Shown: positions 1-8,240 of the stretch, in pieces
How the letters are laid out: every line of letters begins with the position of its first letter
Position numbering within the stretch: the first letter of the stretch is position 1
Source of the DNA: Microbacteriaceae bacterium
GTDB taxonomy: Bacteria > Actinomycetota > Actinomycetes > Actinomycetales > Microbacteriaceae
Assembly: GCA_947455435.1 (NCBI GenBank)
Contig: CANGNZ010000004.1
Coordinates: forward strand, 1-51,024
Direction of reading: 5' to 3'
DNA length: 51,024 bases
Notes under the pieces: generated by a model
What the model was told of the DNA's origin: nothing
The model's input: the letters and a program-made list of their open reading frames with translations, nothing else
Database searches by the model: none
Position numbers and translations under genes: made by a program

Positions 1-25
1 CAGAGTGGGTCTTCTGCTTTGGCAT
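1..25 (-). CDS. rpmI: 50S ribosomal protein L35, N-terminal fragment
   Basis: Only the first eight codons lie in the window; they read MPKQKTHS, the typical N-terminus of bacterial L35. The ATG at 25-23 is preceded by AGGAG with a 6-nt spacer. It lies 18 nt after the infC stop on the same strand, which fits the conserved infC-rpmI-rplT operon. L35 is a small structural protein of the large ribosomal subunit. The rest of the gene is beyond the left edge. The call rests on a short sequence, but the context makes it secure. Confidence 0.85.
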
Positions 26-43
26 GTTCTTCTCCTGTTTTTC

Positions 44-625
44 TTACTCGGCAGTTGGTGCTGCCGACTCCTTCGCCTTTTCGGCGTTCTTTTTGGCTTC
101 GGCCTTAGCGTCTGCCTTGTTCTTGGTTGGTCCAATGACCATAACCATGTTTCTTCCGTCGATTGAAGGGTTCGACTCGACGGTGCCGAGCTCGTTCACT
201 TCTTCAGCCAACTTGTGAAGCAACTTGATGCCCATCTCAGGACGCGACTGCTCGCGACCGCGGAACATAACAATTACCTTGACCTTGTCGCCAGCCTTCA
301 AGAATCGCTCGATCTGGCCGCGCTTGGTTCCGTAGTCGTGATCGTCGATCTTTAGCCCGAATCTCACGGTCTTGAGAACCGTGTTGACCTGGTTCTTGCG
401 AGCTTCGCGAACCTTCTGAGCTGCCTCGTACTTGAACTTTCCGAAGTCCATGAGCTTTGCTACAGGGGGCTTTGACGTTGGGGCCACCTCGACTAGGTCT
501 AGGTCTTGCTCCTGCGCCATACGCAGTGCGTCTTCAATTTTGACTACGCCAATTTGCTCGCCAGCCGGGCCTACGAGGCGAACCTCTGGCACACGGATGC
601 GGTCATTGATACGGGGATCGCTGAT
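44..625 (-). CDS. infC: Translation initiation factor IF-3, probable ATC start
   Basis: IF-3 binds the 30S subunit, blocks premature subunit joining and checks the start codon and initiator tRNA. The N-domain begins at [16 protein letters not shown] and continues through [20 protein letters not shown]; the C-domain carries the VRFGLKI and [12 protein letters not shown] segments. A Lys/Ala-rich tail ends the protein. Start choice: an in-frame GTG (658) and ATG (646) exist, but neither has a well-placed ribosome site. A strong AAAGGAG lies 6 nt before an ATC at 625-623, exactly where the conserved family sequence begins (193 aa). Non-canonical infC starts are established in E. coli (AUU), where IF-3 represses its own translation; the same here is inferred. 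It is first in the operon with rpmI. Confidence 0.9.
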   Translation of the reverse strand: MSDPRINDRIRVPEVRLVGPAGEQIGVVKIEDALRMAQEQDLDLVEVAPTSKPPVAKLMDFGKFKYEAAQKVREARKNQVNTVLKTVRFGLKIDDHDYGTKRGQIERFLKAGDKVKVIVMFRGREQSRPEMGIKLLHKLAEEVNELGTVESNPSIDGRNMVMVIGPTKNKADAKAEAKKNAEKAKESAAPTAE

Positions 626-661
626 CTGTTGCTCCTTTGGTGACATGGATGGCCACACACT

Positions 662-677
662 CCGAGCATTTGCTCGG
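662..677 (-). promoter_or_regulatory. Small hairpin in the infC leader
   Basis: A perfect inverted repeat, CCGAGCA-TT-TGCTCGG (or a 6-bp stem with a 4-nt loop), lies just upstream of the possible GTG start and about 40-50 nt upstream of the probable ATC start of infC. Leaders of infC-rpmI-rplT operons often carry regulatory RNA structure. Whether this hairpin regulates anything is unknown; it could be chance. Confidence 0.3.
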
Positions 678-793
678 CGAGCGTACAGAAACGAAAAGTT
701 CCTAAAGCTTTACCCGGAAACCTTTTGAGGCGGTTAACGCGGGTGGGAAATTAATCCACTTCTGACCGAGAGCGAACCCTCGGAGCCATGGGC

Positions 794-799
794 TAGCCT
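794..799 (+). promoter_or_regulatory. Possible -10 element of the DUF1844 gene
   Basis: TAGCCT fits the actinobacterial TANNNT -10 pattern and lies 29 nt before the ATG at 829, leaving a short leader with the AAAGGAG ribosome site. No clear -35 box is visible. The same hexamer occurs before the thioredoxin gene at 21032. Confidence 0.3.
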
Positions 800-828
800 A
801 GCAGAAAAGGTTCAAAAGGAGTAGCCCC

Positions 829-1158
829 ATGTCAGAAACAAATGAACAAATCACAGATCTAGCCGATGTGCCCGCTGTTGAGATCGTCGCTCGCTACTCG
901 ATTGAACTGCTAAACGTGGCCGCCGTGCACTGTGGCCTGGCCGAAAACGGACGCGAGGCAGACCTTGACGAAGCCCGCAAACTAATCAACGCGGTTGCCG
1001 GATTGATCACCGGTGCTGCGGCATACATGGGTGACCAGCACGCTCGCCCCTTGCGCAACGCACTGCGCGAGGTTCAGTTGGCATTCCGCGAAGCGTCGCC
1101 GATTAAGGACGCACCTGGCGAAGGACCTGGCGAAAAATTCACCGGCGCCGTCAACTAG
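829..1158 (+). CDS. DUF1844 family protein
   Basis: This is a 109-aa cytoplasmic protein of unknown function. The core (roughly residues 10-80) includes VEIVARYSIELLNVAAVHCG and the LDEARKLINAVAGLI helix, the pattern of the DUF1844 family, which in Actinobacteria is commonly found beside infC. No signal peptide or membrane segment is seen. AAAGGAG lies 8 nt before the ATG. The last 30 residues are Pro/Gly/Glu-rich and probably disordered. The gene is divergent from infC and convergent with sseB, whose stop overlaps its own by 4 nt. Function is not known and none is proposed. Confidence 0.8.
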   Translation: MSETNEQITDLADVPAVEIVARYSIELLNVAAVHCGLAENGREADLDEARKLINAVAGLITGAAAYMGDQHARPLRNALREVQLAFREASPIKDAPGEGPGEKFTGAVN

Positions 1159-1916
1159 GCAGCAACCAGCTTTAGTCGTAGCGAGTCAACCAGTTCGGCT
1201 ATTTCGTAGCTAGATTCAAACCGTAGCTTGATCAATTCAAGTAGTTCATCTATTTCCGCGCGAGTCAGCCCCTCTGGCAACTTGAGGGTCACCTGGAGTT
1301 CTGGCCCGTCGAGAAGGCAAAGCGGGTCACCGGCGGCAATCTCCCAGCCGGCGAGGTTAGGTAGGTTTTCGAAAGCCACCCCAAAAGCCGTAATAACTCG
1401 TTCATCCGACTCGGGCGAGATCCATTTGTGGCCCTGAGCCAATGCTGCGATTGCGGGGTCGCGAAGCACAAACTCACTCTCGGCCATCGGGTCGAGGATC
1501 ATGCGTTTGTTATTTTCGGATGCCGCTGCGAGCGCAGCCTTTACGGCTGATGTCGGCACCGGTCGCGCTTGTGGATTCCAGCGCTGCATCGCCTCAACTG
1601 AAGAGAACACGGGTAGGCCCGAGAAACCGTCTGGGGTTTCTAAGGTCACGATCGAGAGTTCGGCAGACTTGTCGACGGTTTGACCGTGTGCGCCGACACC
1701 CGACTCCCCCAGGTTCGCGAGCAGCGGGATCAGCACACGCGTGCTGCGAAGTTCGTCCACAACCGAATCAGACCTGGCGTGGCCTTCGTGTAGAGCTTTG
1801 ATTAGTTCGAGTAGTCGCGGATTCGCCTTGCCGTCGTCGTCTGCCCATGCGTTTGGCTCGAATTCGCGCCCCTCCCATGGAACCCCGGCCGAGTCGGCAT
1901 AGATGTTTTCACTCAT
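1155..1916 (-). CDS. SseB family protein
   Basis: This 253-aa soluble protein resembles the SseB N-terminal domain family (residues about 35-155, including [14 protein letters not shown] and [22 protein letters not shown]). The C-terminal part resembles the SseB C-terminal region ([18 protein letters not shown]). Despite the name, most actinobacterial members are uncharacterised and no secretion role is implied. The gene overlaps the end of hisA by 4 nt (ATGA), so it is probably translated with the histidine genes. A neighbouring SseB-like gene is a recurrent arrangement near hisA/hisH in Micrococcales. Family assignment is fairly confident; function is unknown. Confidence 0.7.
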   Translation of the reverse strand: MSENIYADSAGVPWEGREFEPNAWADDDGKANPRLLELIKALHEGHARSDSVVDELRSTRVLIPLLANLGESGVGAHGQTVDKSAELSIVTLETPDGFSGLPVFSSVEAMQRWNPQARPVPTSAVKAALAAASENNKRMILDPMAESEFVLRDPAIAALAQGHKWISPESDERVITAFGVAFENLPNLAGWEIAAGDPLCLLDGPELQVTLKLPEGLTRAEIDELLELIKLRFESSYEIAELVDSLRLKLVAA

Positions 1917-2647
1917 CGAGCAGATGCAATCGCTAAAGCTTCTTCAAGGGTGAACTTGCCGGCGTAGAGCGATTTGCCCAGAATCGCGCCTTCGAGCCCC
2001 TGCGAAACCAATGCGCGAAGGTCGGTGATGTCTTGCAAGCTCGAGATACCGCCAGAAGCCACGATCGGTTTCGAAGTTCGGGTCATAACCTCTTTGAGAA
2101 GTTCGATGTTTGGGCCTTTGAGCGTGCCGTCTTTGGTGACGTCGGTTACCACGTAGCGAGCGCAGCCAGCGTCTTCGAGTCGGGCGAGAACCTCCCAGAG
2201 GTCGCCGCCCTCCTTCGTCCAGCCACGGGCGGCAAGGGTTGTGCCACGCACGTCAAGTCCCACGGCGATTGCATCACCGAATCGCTCAATCACACGTGAA
2301 GTCCACTCTGGGTCTTCGAGTGCAGCAGTGCCGAGGTTGACACGGGTTGCGCCAGCCTCGAGAGCTGCCTCTAGCGAAGCATCATCGCGAATGCCGCCAG
2401 AAAGTTCGATCTTCACAGCACTCGATGCAGACACGACTTCGCGCAAGAGTGCTCGGTTGTCGCCCCGACCGAACGCCGCATCTAGGTCGACGAGGTGAAT
2501 CCACTCGGCACCCGCTTGGATCCAGGTCATCGCAGCATCGACAGGGTCGCCGTAGTCCGTTTCGCTACCAGCTTCGCCCTGGGTGAGGCGCACGGCCTTA
2601 CCATCGGCTACGTCGACGGCTGGCAGAAGTTCGAGGTATTCGTACAT
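1913..2647 (-). CDS. hisA: HisA/PriA phosphoribosyl isomerase
   Basis: This (beta/alpha)8-barrel enzyme isomerises ProFAR to PRFAR in histidine synthesis. In many Actinobacteria the same protein (PriA) also does the TrpF step of tryptophan synthesis. At 244 aa it has the usual length. The N-terminal [15 protein letters not shown] holds the first catalytic Asp and [15 protein letters not shown] holds the second; SGGIRDD and ASGGISS are the phosphate-binding loops. The [12 protein letters not shown] segment is PriA-like. The ATG has AGGAG 4 nt upstream. It sits 7 nt after hisH and overlaps sseB. Bifunctionality is inferred from the lineage; a trpF gene elsewhere in the genome would argue against it. 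Confidence 0.93.
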   Translation of the reverse strand: MYEYLELLPAVDVADGKAVRLTQGEAGSETDYGDPVDAAMTWIQAGAEWIHLVDLDAAFGRGDNRALLREVVSASSAVKIELSGGIRDDASLEAALEAGATRVNLGTAALEDPEWTSRVIERFGDAIAVGLDVRGTTLAARGWTKEGGDLWEVLARLEDAGCARYVVTDVTKDGTLKGPNIELLKEVMTRTSKPIVASGGISSLQDITDLRALVSQGLEGAILGKSLYAGKFTLEEALAIASAR

Positions 2648-2654
2648 GGCTCTC

Positions 2655-3284
2655 CTAGAGGGTTGCGACCCAGTTGGTCAAAAGTTGAATGCCGGCCTCG
2701 CCAGATTTCTCGGGGTGAAATTGCGTTGCCGAAAGTGGGCCAACCTCGCAGGCGGCCACAAAAGGTGAGCCGTATTCTGCCCAGGTAACCTTCGGCGGAA
2801 TGAATGAACCGATGGCCTCGAGCTCCCAGTTCTTAACGCCGTACGAGTGCACAAAATAGAAGCGCTCGTGTTCGACACCGGCAAAAAGTTTGCTGCCCTT
2901 TGCGGCTGTGACCGTGTTCCAGCCAATGTGCGGCAGGGTTGGCGCATCGAGAAGTTCAACCTTGCCGGGTAGCTGCCCAAGCCCCTCGGTTTCAAGGCCG
3001 TGCTCGACGCCGAGTTCAAACAAAACCTGCATGCCAACGCAAATGCCGAGAACCGGGCGACCTGCCACCAGTCGCTTATCTAGAATTTCGTATGCCTTGC
3101 GGGCGTTCAGTTGTTCCATTACAGAGGTGAATGCCCCAACCCCCGGCACAACCAGCCCGTCGGCGTTCAGCGCCTTCTTGACATCTCCGGTTAGCTCAAC
3201 GTTTGCACCAGCAGCTACGAGCGCCTTAACCGCCGAGTGAACATTGCCACTTCCGTAGTCGTAGACGACTACGTTTTTGGTCAC
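2655..3284 (-). CDS. hisH: Imidazole glycerol phosphate synthase, glutaminase subunit
   Basis: HisH is a class I glutamine amidotransferase that supplies ammonia to HisF in the fifth step of histidine synthesis. The triad is visible: Cys82 in LGICVGMQ, and His190 and Glu192 in QFHPEKSG. The N-terminus [13 protein letters not shown] and the oxyanion loop GVGAF (around 48-52) are typical. Length (209 aa) is normal. Its ATG overlaps the hisB stop by 4 nt, so translation is probably coupled. The partner hisF is not in this window. Confidence 0.95.
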   Translation of the reverse strand: MTKNVVVYDYGSGNVHSAVKALVAAGANVELTGDVKKALNADGLVVPGVGAFTSVMEQLNARKAYEILDKRLVAGRPVLGICVGMQVLFELGVEHGLETEGLGQLPGKVELLDAPTLPHIGWNTVTAAKGSKLFAGVEHERFYFVHSYGVKNWELEAIGSFIPPKVTWAEYGSPFVAACEVGPLSATQFHPEKSGEAGIQLLTNWVATL

Positions 3285-3880
3285 AGAGCGCCCTTGGTTG
3301 AAGGCACACCGACAACGCGCGAATCAGGCTCTACCGCTTTTCGCAGTGCGCGAGCGAAGGCCTTGAACTCGGTTTCGGCAATGTGGTGGGCGTCGCGACC
3401 ATCGAGAACGTTGATGTGCACCGTGATTCCGGCGTTCAAAGTGATCGCTTCGAAAACGTGACGAACCAGCGAACCGGTGAAGTGCCCGCCGATCAGGTGG
3501 TACTCGAAACCAGCAGGCTCACCGGTGTGAACCAGATAAGGGCGGCCAGAGACGTCAACGACTGCGCGGACGAGCGCTTCATCAAGCGGCACGGTTGCGT
3601 CACCGTAGCGGCCTATGCCCGCTTTGTCACCGAGCGCCTGCTTGATGGCCTGACCGAGAACAATCGCGGCGTCTTCTACGGTGTGGTGAACGTCGATGTG
3701 GGTGTCGCCGCTTGCCTGGACGTCGAGGTCAATGAGTGAGTGCTTCGAAAAGGCGGTAAGCAGGTGGTCAAAGAACGGCACGGTGGTGTTAATGTTCGAC
3801 TTGCCGGTGCCGTCGAGGTTGAGGGTCAGCTCGATGGCCGACTCGCTCGTCTTTCGTGACAGTGACGCGGTTCTGCTCAT
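3281..3880 (-). CDS. hisB: Imidazoleglycerol-phosphate dehydratase
   Basis: HisB dehydrates imidazoleglycerol phosphate to imidazole-acetol phosphate, using two Mn ions. The protein is 199 aa and monofunctional, without the phosphatase domain of the enterobacterial fusion. Metal-binding motifs are visible: [22 protein letters not shown] and [12 protein letters not shown]. The start is the ATG at 3880, giving [13 protein letters not shown], preceded by GAAAGG 6 nt upstream. The frame stays open further upstream but that sequence is unlike the family and runs into hisC. The gap after hisC is 43 nt, the largest inside this group. Confidence 0.95.
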   Translation of the reverse strand: MSRTASLSRKTSESAIELTLNLDGTGKSNINTTVPFFDHLLTAFSKHSLIDLDVQASGDTHIDVHHTVEDAAIVLGQAIKQALGDKAGIGRYGDATVPLDEALVRAVVDVSGRPYLVHTGEPAGFEYHLIGGHFTGSLVRHVFEAITLNAGITVHINVLDGRDAHHIAETEFKAFARALRKAVEPDSRVVGVPSTKGAL

Positions 3881-3923
3881 TAAATGCCTTTCGCCAAAAA
3901 GCGACATTGGGATTGATCTAAGT

Positions 3924-5000
3924 CTAGTTGGCTTGAAGCTCGGCGAGGGCTTTGAGAAAAGCGGACGTCTCGGCTTCGGTGCCAGCGGTAACGCGCAAAG
4001 TGTTAGGAATTCCGACGTTTCTAACCAGGACCCCGCGGGCAAGCAGCTCGGTGAATGTGCGTGCGGGATCGCTGACTCCCCCGAACAAAACGAAATTCGA
4101 ATCGCTGCGATATGGGTCGAATCCCATGGTTCGCAGCTCATCGACTATGCGGTCGCGCTGAACCCGAATGTCGGCAACAGTTGCAAGTAGAGCATCGGCG
4201 TGGTCGAGGGCTGCCTCGGCAGCCGCCTGGGTGAATGCGCTCAAGTGATATGGCAGGCGAACAAGCCTCATTGCATCTACCACTGCTGGGTCTGCGGCCA
4301 GGTAACCAACGCGGGCTCCAGCAAAGGCAAAAGCCTTTGACATGGTGCGGCTGATCAGCAAGCGTGGGCGACCGGGCAGAAGTGAAATCGCAGTTTGAGA
4401 TTCATTTGCAAACTCTGCGTAAGCCTCATCAACAACGACAATGCCGTCGGTGGCGTCGTAGGCAGCCTCGATGCATTCGAGACTCAGCGGGGTGCCGGTT
4501 GGGTTATTCGGCGAACAGAGCATGACAATGTTGGGCTTGTGTTCTGCGATGGCCGAGCGAATCAAATCTGGGGTGAGTTCGTATCGTTCGTCACGGTCGG
4601 CGTCAACATACTGCGTGTCGGCCCCGAGAGCAATCAATGAATACATCGAATAGGTTGGCCCGAAACCAAGGGCTAGCCTGCCAGGGCCGCCGAAGGCCTG
4701 AAAAATTTGTTGCAGGACTTCGTTCGAACCGTTAGCCGCCCAAATCTGGTTAGTGTCTAGGTTGTGGCCAAGGTAGTTGGCTAGGGCTTTTCGCAGTCCT
4801 TCGAATTCGCGGTCTGGGTAGCGGTTGATTCCGTGCGCTACTGCGCCGACGCGCTTGACAATGTCTTTGATTACGTCTTCTGGCAGTTCGTGAGTGTTTT
4901 CGTTTACGTTCAGGGCCACAGGAACGCTTAGCTGTGGCGCCCCGTAGGGCTCGCGGCCGCGAAGGGACTCACGCAGGGGTAGGTCGGAGAGAGACGTCAC
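3924..5000 (-). CDS. hisC: Histidinol-phosphate aminotransferase
   Basis: This PLP enzyme of fold type I converts imidazole-acetol phosphate to histidinol phosphate with glutamate as amino donor. The 358-aa protein carries the PLP-binding Lys222 in [18 protein letters not shown], the [11 protein letters not shown] loop and the [10 protein letters not shown] segment. The start is a GTG; GGAGG lies almost against it, which is closer than usual, but the next upstream in-frame codon is a stop. It heads hisC-hisB-hisH-hisA-sseB. hisD, which precedes hisC in many Actinobacteria, is absent; the upstream neighbour is the LysM gene 16 nt away. Confidence 0.93.
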   Translation of the reverse strand: MTSLSDLPLRESLRGREPYGAPQLSVPVALNVNENTHELPEDVIKDIVKRVGAVAHGINRYPDREFEGLRKALANYLGHNLDTNQIWAANGSNEVLQQIFQAFGGPGRLALGFGPTYSMYSLIALGADTQYVDADRDERYELTPDLIRSAIAEHKPNIVMLCSPNNPTGTPLSLECIEAAYDATDGIVVVDEAYAEFANESQTAISLLPGRPRLLISRTMSKAFAFAGARVGYLAADPAVVDAMRLVRLPYHLSAFTQAAAEAALDHADALLATVADIRVQRDRIVDELRTMGFDPYRSDSNFVLFGGVSDPARTFTELLARGVLVRNVGIPNTLRVTAGTEAETSAFLKALAELQAN

Positions 5001-5016
5001 CCCTCCAGATTACCGC

Positions 5017-5313
5017 CTAGAACTTTGGCAGAGCGATGCGCTGGCCAGGCTGAACGGTCACCTCGGTGAGGTTGTTCAGGCTCACGATTGCATCGATGGT
5101 GTCGCGAGTGTCACGCTCAGGCGCAAACTTCTCTGCGATAGCCCAGAGGGTTTGACCCGGTGCGACCGTTACGTAGGTGTAGGTGACATCGACCTTCTCG
5201 TTGCTCGCCTGCGCCGATGGGGTGCTAAAAAAGCTGACGGCAGCGAAAACCACCGCAATGATGACGAGAAGACGGAAGATACCTTTGGTTAGGTTCAAGG
5301 CTGATGCGTTCAT
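5017..5313 (-). CDS. Membrane-anchored LysM protein divergent from lexA, candidate SOS cell-division inhibitor
   Basis: This 98-aa protein has a short cytoplasmic N-terminus, one hydrophobic segment at about residues 12-36 (signal or anchor; an SAQA site could allow cleavage), and a C-terminal LysM domain at about 44-98 (TVAPGQTLWAIAEKF, then VQPGQRIALP). LysM binds peptidoglycan. AAGGGA lies about 9 nt before the ATG at 5313; the frame is open upstream but without such a site. It is divergent from lexA, with a perfect LexA operator just after its predicted promoter. The same layout is known for B. subtilis YneA and mycobacterial Rv2719c (anchor plus LysM, beside lexA), and C. glutamicum DivS has the same locus. 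The division-inhibitor role is inferred by that analogy. Confidence 0.82.
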   Translation of the reverse strand: MNASALNLTKGIFRLLVIIAVVFAAVSFFSTPSAQASNEKVDVTYTYVTVAPGQTLWAIAEKFAPERDTRDTIDAIVSLNNLTEVTVQPGQRIALPKF

Positions 5314-5343
5314 CGTTGTGATCCCTTTTTCGAAATTCTGTTC

Positions 5344-5357
5344 CGAACATCTGTTCG
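5344..5357. promoter_or_regulatory. LexA operator (SOS box), perfect
   Basis: CGAACATCTGTTCG is a full match to the Gram-positive/actinobacterial SOS box CGAAC-N4-GTTCG. It lies 30 nt upstream of the LysM gene start, just downstream of that gene's predicted -10, where bound LexA would block transcription. Confidence 0.88.
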
Positions 5358-5368
5358 AATAACTCAAG

Positions 5369-5397
5369 AATAAACCCGACCACCGACATCGTGTCAA
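5369..5397 (-). promoter_or_regulatory. Predicted promoter of the LysM gene
   Basis: A consensus -35 TTGACA (5397-5392) is followed after 17 nt by TTTATT (5374-5369); an alternative -10 TATTCT (5372-5367) gives a 19-nt spacer. The perfect SOS box at 5344-5357 begins about 11 nt after the -10, covering the probable transcription start. This suggests a strong promoter kept off by LexA. Confidence 0.6.
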
Positions 5398-5405
5398 GAC
5401 TTTTT

Positions 5406-5419
5406 CGAAAATATGTTTG
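5406..5419. promoter_or_regulatory. LexA operator-like site, imperfect
   Basis: CGAAAATATGTTTG differs from CGAAC-N4-GTTCG at one position in each half. It overlaps the predicted lexA -35 box (5417-5422), so it could serve lexA autoregulation. Confidence 0.5.
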
Positions 5420-5445
5420 GTTTATCTCAAATATTCGAATAATCT
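5417..5445 (+). promoter_or_regulatory. Predicted lexA promoter
   Basis: TTGGTT (5417-5422) and TAATCT (5440-5445) are separated by exactly 17 nt and lie 27 nt before the lexA ATG. Both hexamers fall inside SOS-box-like palindromes, the expected layout for an autorepressed lexA gene. Confidence 0.55.
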
Positions 5446-5449
5446 TTCG
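5436..5449. promoter_or_regulatory. Weak LexA operator-like site
   Basis: CGAATAATCTTTCG keeps the CGAA and TTCG half-sites with N6 between but loses the flanking C and G of the core. It covers the lexA -10 box. It could be a low-affinity operator or simply an AT-rich near match. Confidence 0.3.
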
Positions 5450-5471
5450 ATAAGGCAACGAAAGGTACCGA

Positions 5472-6134
5472 ATGTTTGACGAACACGAAGACATGAACGA
5501 ATGGCTCCCGGCTGGCTCTGAAGCGCTCAGCGACAAGCAGCGTTTCATACTCGCCTCGATCTCTAAGTTTCAGCAGGTAAAGGGTTATTCGCCTAGCCTG
5601 CGAGAGATCGGCGAAATGGTTGGCCTCAGCGCCGTTGCCAGTGTGAAGTACCAGCTAGACCAGATTCGCGAAAAAGGATTCCTGAACAAGAACGAAGGCA
5701 AGCAGCGCGCCATGGACGTGGTTCGCACCAGCACAACTGGCGTCGTAAACATCGGCAATGCAAAACAGGTGCCATGGGTTGGTCAAATCGCAGCGGGTGT
5801 GCCAATCACGTCTGAGCAAAACATTGAAGACACATTCACCCTCCCATCTCAGCTGGTCGGCAAGAGTGACGACCTATTCATCTTGAAGGTGAAGGGTGAG
5901 TCGATGATTGACGCAGCTATCTGCGACGGAGACTGGGTTGTAGTGCGAATGCAACAGAATGCCGAGAACGGCGACATCGTTGCCGCGCTGCTAGAAGACG
6001 AAGCGACCGTCAAGGTTTTCAAGCAAGAGAACGGCCACACTTGGCTATTGCCACGCAACTCCTCGATGGCCCCTATTGACGGAACACACGCCGTCATCAT
6101 GGGCAAGGTAGTTAGCGTTCTGCGCTCTATTTAG
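5472..6134 (+). CDS. lexA: SOS repressor LexA
   Basis: LexA represses SOS genes and self-cleaves when stimulated by RecA-ssDNA filaments. The 220-aa protein has a winged helix at about 20-85 (KQRFILASI, LREIGEMVGLSAVASVKYQL). The cleavage bond is Ala108-Gly109 in QIAAGVP. The catalytic dyad is Ser144 in KGESMIDAAI and Lys181 in EATVKVFK. AAAGG lies 6 nt before the ATG. The upstream region holds one perfect and two weaker SOS boxes shared with the divergent LysM gene. The 3' end overlaps the convergent hflX gene by 8 nt. Confidence 0.97.
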   Translation: MFDEHEDMNEWLPAGSEALSDKQRFILASISKFQQVKGYSPSLREIGEMVGLSAVASVKYQLDQIREKGFLNKNEGKQRAMDVVRTSTTGVVNIGNAKQVPWVGQIAAGVPITSEQNIEDTFTLPSQLVGKSDDLFILKVKGESMIDAAICDGDWVVVRMQQNAENGDIVAALLEDEATVKVFKQENGHTWLLPRNSSMAPIDGTHAVIMGKVVSVLRSI

Positions 6135-7596
6135 TAGCGAACGCCTCTAACTCTGCCGCGAGTTCAGGTCTCACCGAGGCGATAATTCGCGTTCCGTCTT
6201 CGACATACTCAAGTTCGTCGATCTTGCTGTTGAGGTGAATTCGAGAGACCAGGTCTCCCCTGCTGTAAGGCACAACCACACTGACGCGAACGTTCGGCTC
6301 TGGTAGCAATTCAGAAATCTTGGCTAGAAGTTCGGCAATGCCTTCACCAGAACGAGCCGAAACCTCCATTGCACCCGGCTCGAGCCCACGAAGAGCCATG
6401 CGTGTGGTTTCGTCTACAAGGTCGATCTTGTTGAACACGATCAATTCGAGCACATCACTTGCGCCAACTTCGCCAACCACGTTTCTGACTGTCTCGATTT
6501 GGCCAGCCGGGTCAGGGTGAGACGCGTCCACCACGTGAACGATCAAATCTGAAGCTGAGATTTCTTCGAGACTCGAACGAAATGCCTCGACAAGTTGATG
6601 GGGAAGGTTGCGGACAAACCCCACGGTGTCGGCGATTGTATAGGGCCGACCATCGGGCGTCAGCGACTTGCGAACCGTTGGATCGAGCGTTGCAAACAAG
6701 GCGTTTTCGACTAGCACACCGGCCTGGGTGATCTTGTTCAGAAGCGAAGACTTACCCGCATTGGTGTAACCGGCGATGGCTACGGCTGGAACCTGATTGC
6801 GAACGCGATTCGCTCGCTTTGCCTCACGTGCCGGTTTCATCTCTTTGATCTGTTTGCGCAACTTCGCCATGCGGGTGTTGATCCGCCTGCGGTCGAGCTC
6901 AATCTTGGTTTCACCAGGGCCGCGGGAGCCCATGCCAACACCACCGGCAGCCTGGCCACCGGCTTGCCGTGACATCGACTCACCCCAACCACGCAGTCGA
7001 GGCAAAAGGTATTCGAGCTGAGCGAGTTCGATTTGCGCCTTGCCCTCACGACTCTTGGCATGCTGAGCAAAGATGTCGAGAATTACCGCGGTTCGATCGA
7101 TGACCTTGACCTTGACTACGTCTTCGAGCGCGCGACGTTGGCTCGGTGCCAACTCGGTGTCGGCAATTACCGTGTCGGCGCCGCAAGCCTGAACCATGAT
7201 TCGAAGCTCTTCGGCCTTACCTTTACCGAGGTAAGTGGCTGGGTCTGGGTGTGCTCTGCGCTGCAGAAGTCCGTCGAGAACTTCAGAGCCGGCTGTTTCG
7301 GCCAGCGCGGCTAGCTCGCGTAAAGAATTTTCGGCGTCCTGAAGATTTTGCTCACCCCATAGCCCAATGAGAACCACCTTTTCGAGGCGAAGCTGGCGGT
7401 ATTCGACCTCGGTGATGTCTTCGAGTTCGGTCGAAAGACCTGCCACTCGCCGAAGTGCCGAGCGCTCCTCTAGTTCGAGTTGGTCGCCGTCTGATTCGGA
7501 GTGCCCGTGAGTGTCGTCTGCACCGAGTGCTGCAGCTCGCTCACCGCGCCGCAAAATGCGGTCGATGACTGCCTCTGACTGTGTTGGTTCGCTCAC
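6127..7596 (-). CDS. hflX: Ribosome-associated GTPase HflX
   Basis: HflX is an Obg/HflX-class GTPase that binds the 50S subunit and splits or rescues stalled ribosomes. The 489-aa protein has an N-terminal nucleotide-binding-like domain (about 72-225), the HflX signature GSRGPGETKIELDRR (224-238), a coiled coil (240-262), and a G domain with G1 GYTNAGKS (276-283), G3 DTVG (323-326) and G4 NKID (389-392). The first 60 residues are acidic and poorly conserved. The start is GTG; no ribosome site precedes it, but TAGTGT lies 7 nt upstream, so a leaderless mRNA is possible. It is divergent from the methyltransferase gene. Confidence 0.95.
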   Translation of the reverse strand: MSEPTQSEAVIDRILRRGERAAALGADDTHGHSESDGDQLELEERSALRRVAGLSTELEDITEVEYRQLRLEKVVLIGLWGEQNLQDAENSLRELAALAETAGSEVLDGLLQRRAHPDPATYLGKGKAEELRIMVQACGADTVIADTELAPSQRRALEDVVKVKVIDRTAVILDIFAQHAKSREGKAQIELAQLEYLLPRLRGWGESMSRQAGGQAAGGVGMGSRGPGETKIELDRRRINTRMAKLRKQIKEMKPAREAKRANRVRNQVPAVAIAGYTNAGKSSLLNKITQAGVLVENALFATLDPTVRKSLTPDGRPYTIADTVGFVRNLPHQLVEAFRSSLEEISASDLIVHVVDASHPDPAGQIETVRNVVGEVGASDVLELIVFNKIDLVDETTRMALRGLEPGAMEVSARSGEGIAELLAKISELLPEPNVRVSVVVPYSRGDLVSRIHLNSKIDELEYVEDGTRIIASVRPELAAELEAFATK

Positions 7597-7602
7597 TCAA
7601 CT

Positions 7603-7632
7603 AACACTAGACCCGTTGGCTGTATTAGTGTT
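7603..7632. promoter_or_regulatory. Divergent -10 boxes of hflX and the methyltransferase gene, likely leaderless
   Basis: A 7-bp inverted repeat, AACACTA (7603-7609) and TAGTGTT (7626-7632), supplies a TAGTGT -10-like hexamer on each strand. On the plus strand it ends 6 nt before the ATG at 7638; on the minus strand it ends 7 nt before the GTG at 7596. Neither gene has a Shine-Dalgarno sequence. Two mirrored leaderless promoters in a 41-bp gap explain this best. Confidence 0.5.
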
Positions 7633-7637
7633 TCGCT

Positions 7638-8240
7638 ATGCCCTCCCACTACTTCGACGAAGCCCCAAGCGGCGAAATGAAGACGAAAGACATCAAGGTT
7701 TCACTTTATGGTCGCGAGGTAATTGTCACGACCTCTGGAGCGATTTTTAGCCCAGATCACGTGGACACCGGCACGAAGATTCTTTTGGAACATATCGATC
7801 AAGCGCCTGCAGGCGGCGATATCCTCGACATCGGCTGCGGCTGGGGCCCGATTGCCCTCGCTCTAGCGATGCACTCGCCAAAGGCAACGGTATGGGCGAT
7901 AGACGTAAACGCCAGAGCTCGAGAACTGACAGAACTAAATGCAAAAAAACTTGGGATAACCAACGTGAAGGTGTGCCACCCAGACGATGTGCCGAGCAAC
8001 ATCGAATTCACAGGAATTTGGTCTAACCCACCAATTCGGGTTGGCAAAGAGGTTCTACACGAAATCATGACGACTTGGCTACCACGGCTCGAATCAGGCG
8101 CTGACGCCTACCTGGTGGTTCAGAAAAACTTAGGCGCTGATTCTCTTCAGCGATGGATCGCCGCGACGATCGACGGCATCGAGATCGAACGAGTAGACAC
8201 AGCTAAGGCCTTCAGGGTATTGCGCGCGACTAAAGCGTAG
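7638..8240 (+). CDS. RsmC-like class I SAM-dependent methyltransferase
   Basis: This 200-aa Rossmann-fold methyltransferase has motif [16 protein letters not shown] (about 63-77), an acidic motif II region ([10 protein letters not shown]) and the motif IV NPPI followed by RVGKEVLH. The NPP[IF]-type motif marks small-domain RNA/N-methyltransferases of the MTS family (RsmC/RlmG-like), which methylate guanine in rRNA. The start [12 protein letters not shown] is typical of the short actinobacterial members, which lack the extra N-terminal domain of E. coli RsmC. The substrate is not established here. It lacks a ribosome site and is probably leaderless. Its end overlaps convergent dapF by 11 nt. 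Confidence 0.78.
   Translation: MPSHYFDEAPSGEMKTKDIKVSLYGREVIVTTSGAIFSPDHVDTGTKILLEHIDQAPAGGDILDIGCGWGPIALALAMHSPKATVWAIDVNARARELTELNAKKLGITNVKVCHPDDVPSNIEFTGIWSNPPIRVGKEVLHEIMTTWLPRLESGADAYLVVQKNLGADSLQRWIAATIDGIEIERVDTAKAFRVLRATKA

Noticed and set aside
3881-4141. N-terminal extension of hisB
   Set aside because: The sequence lies inside hisC and is unlike HisB; the ATG at 3880 has a ribosome site and the family N-terminus.
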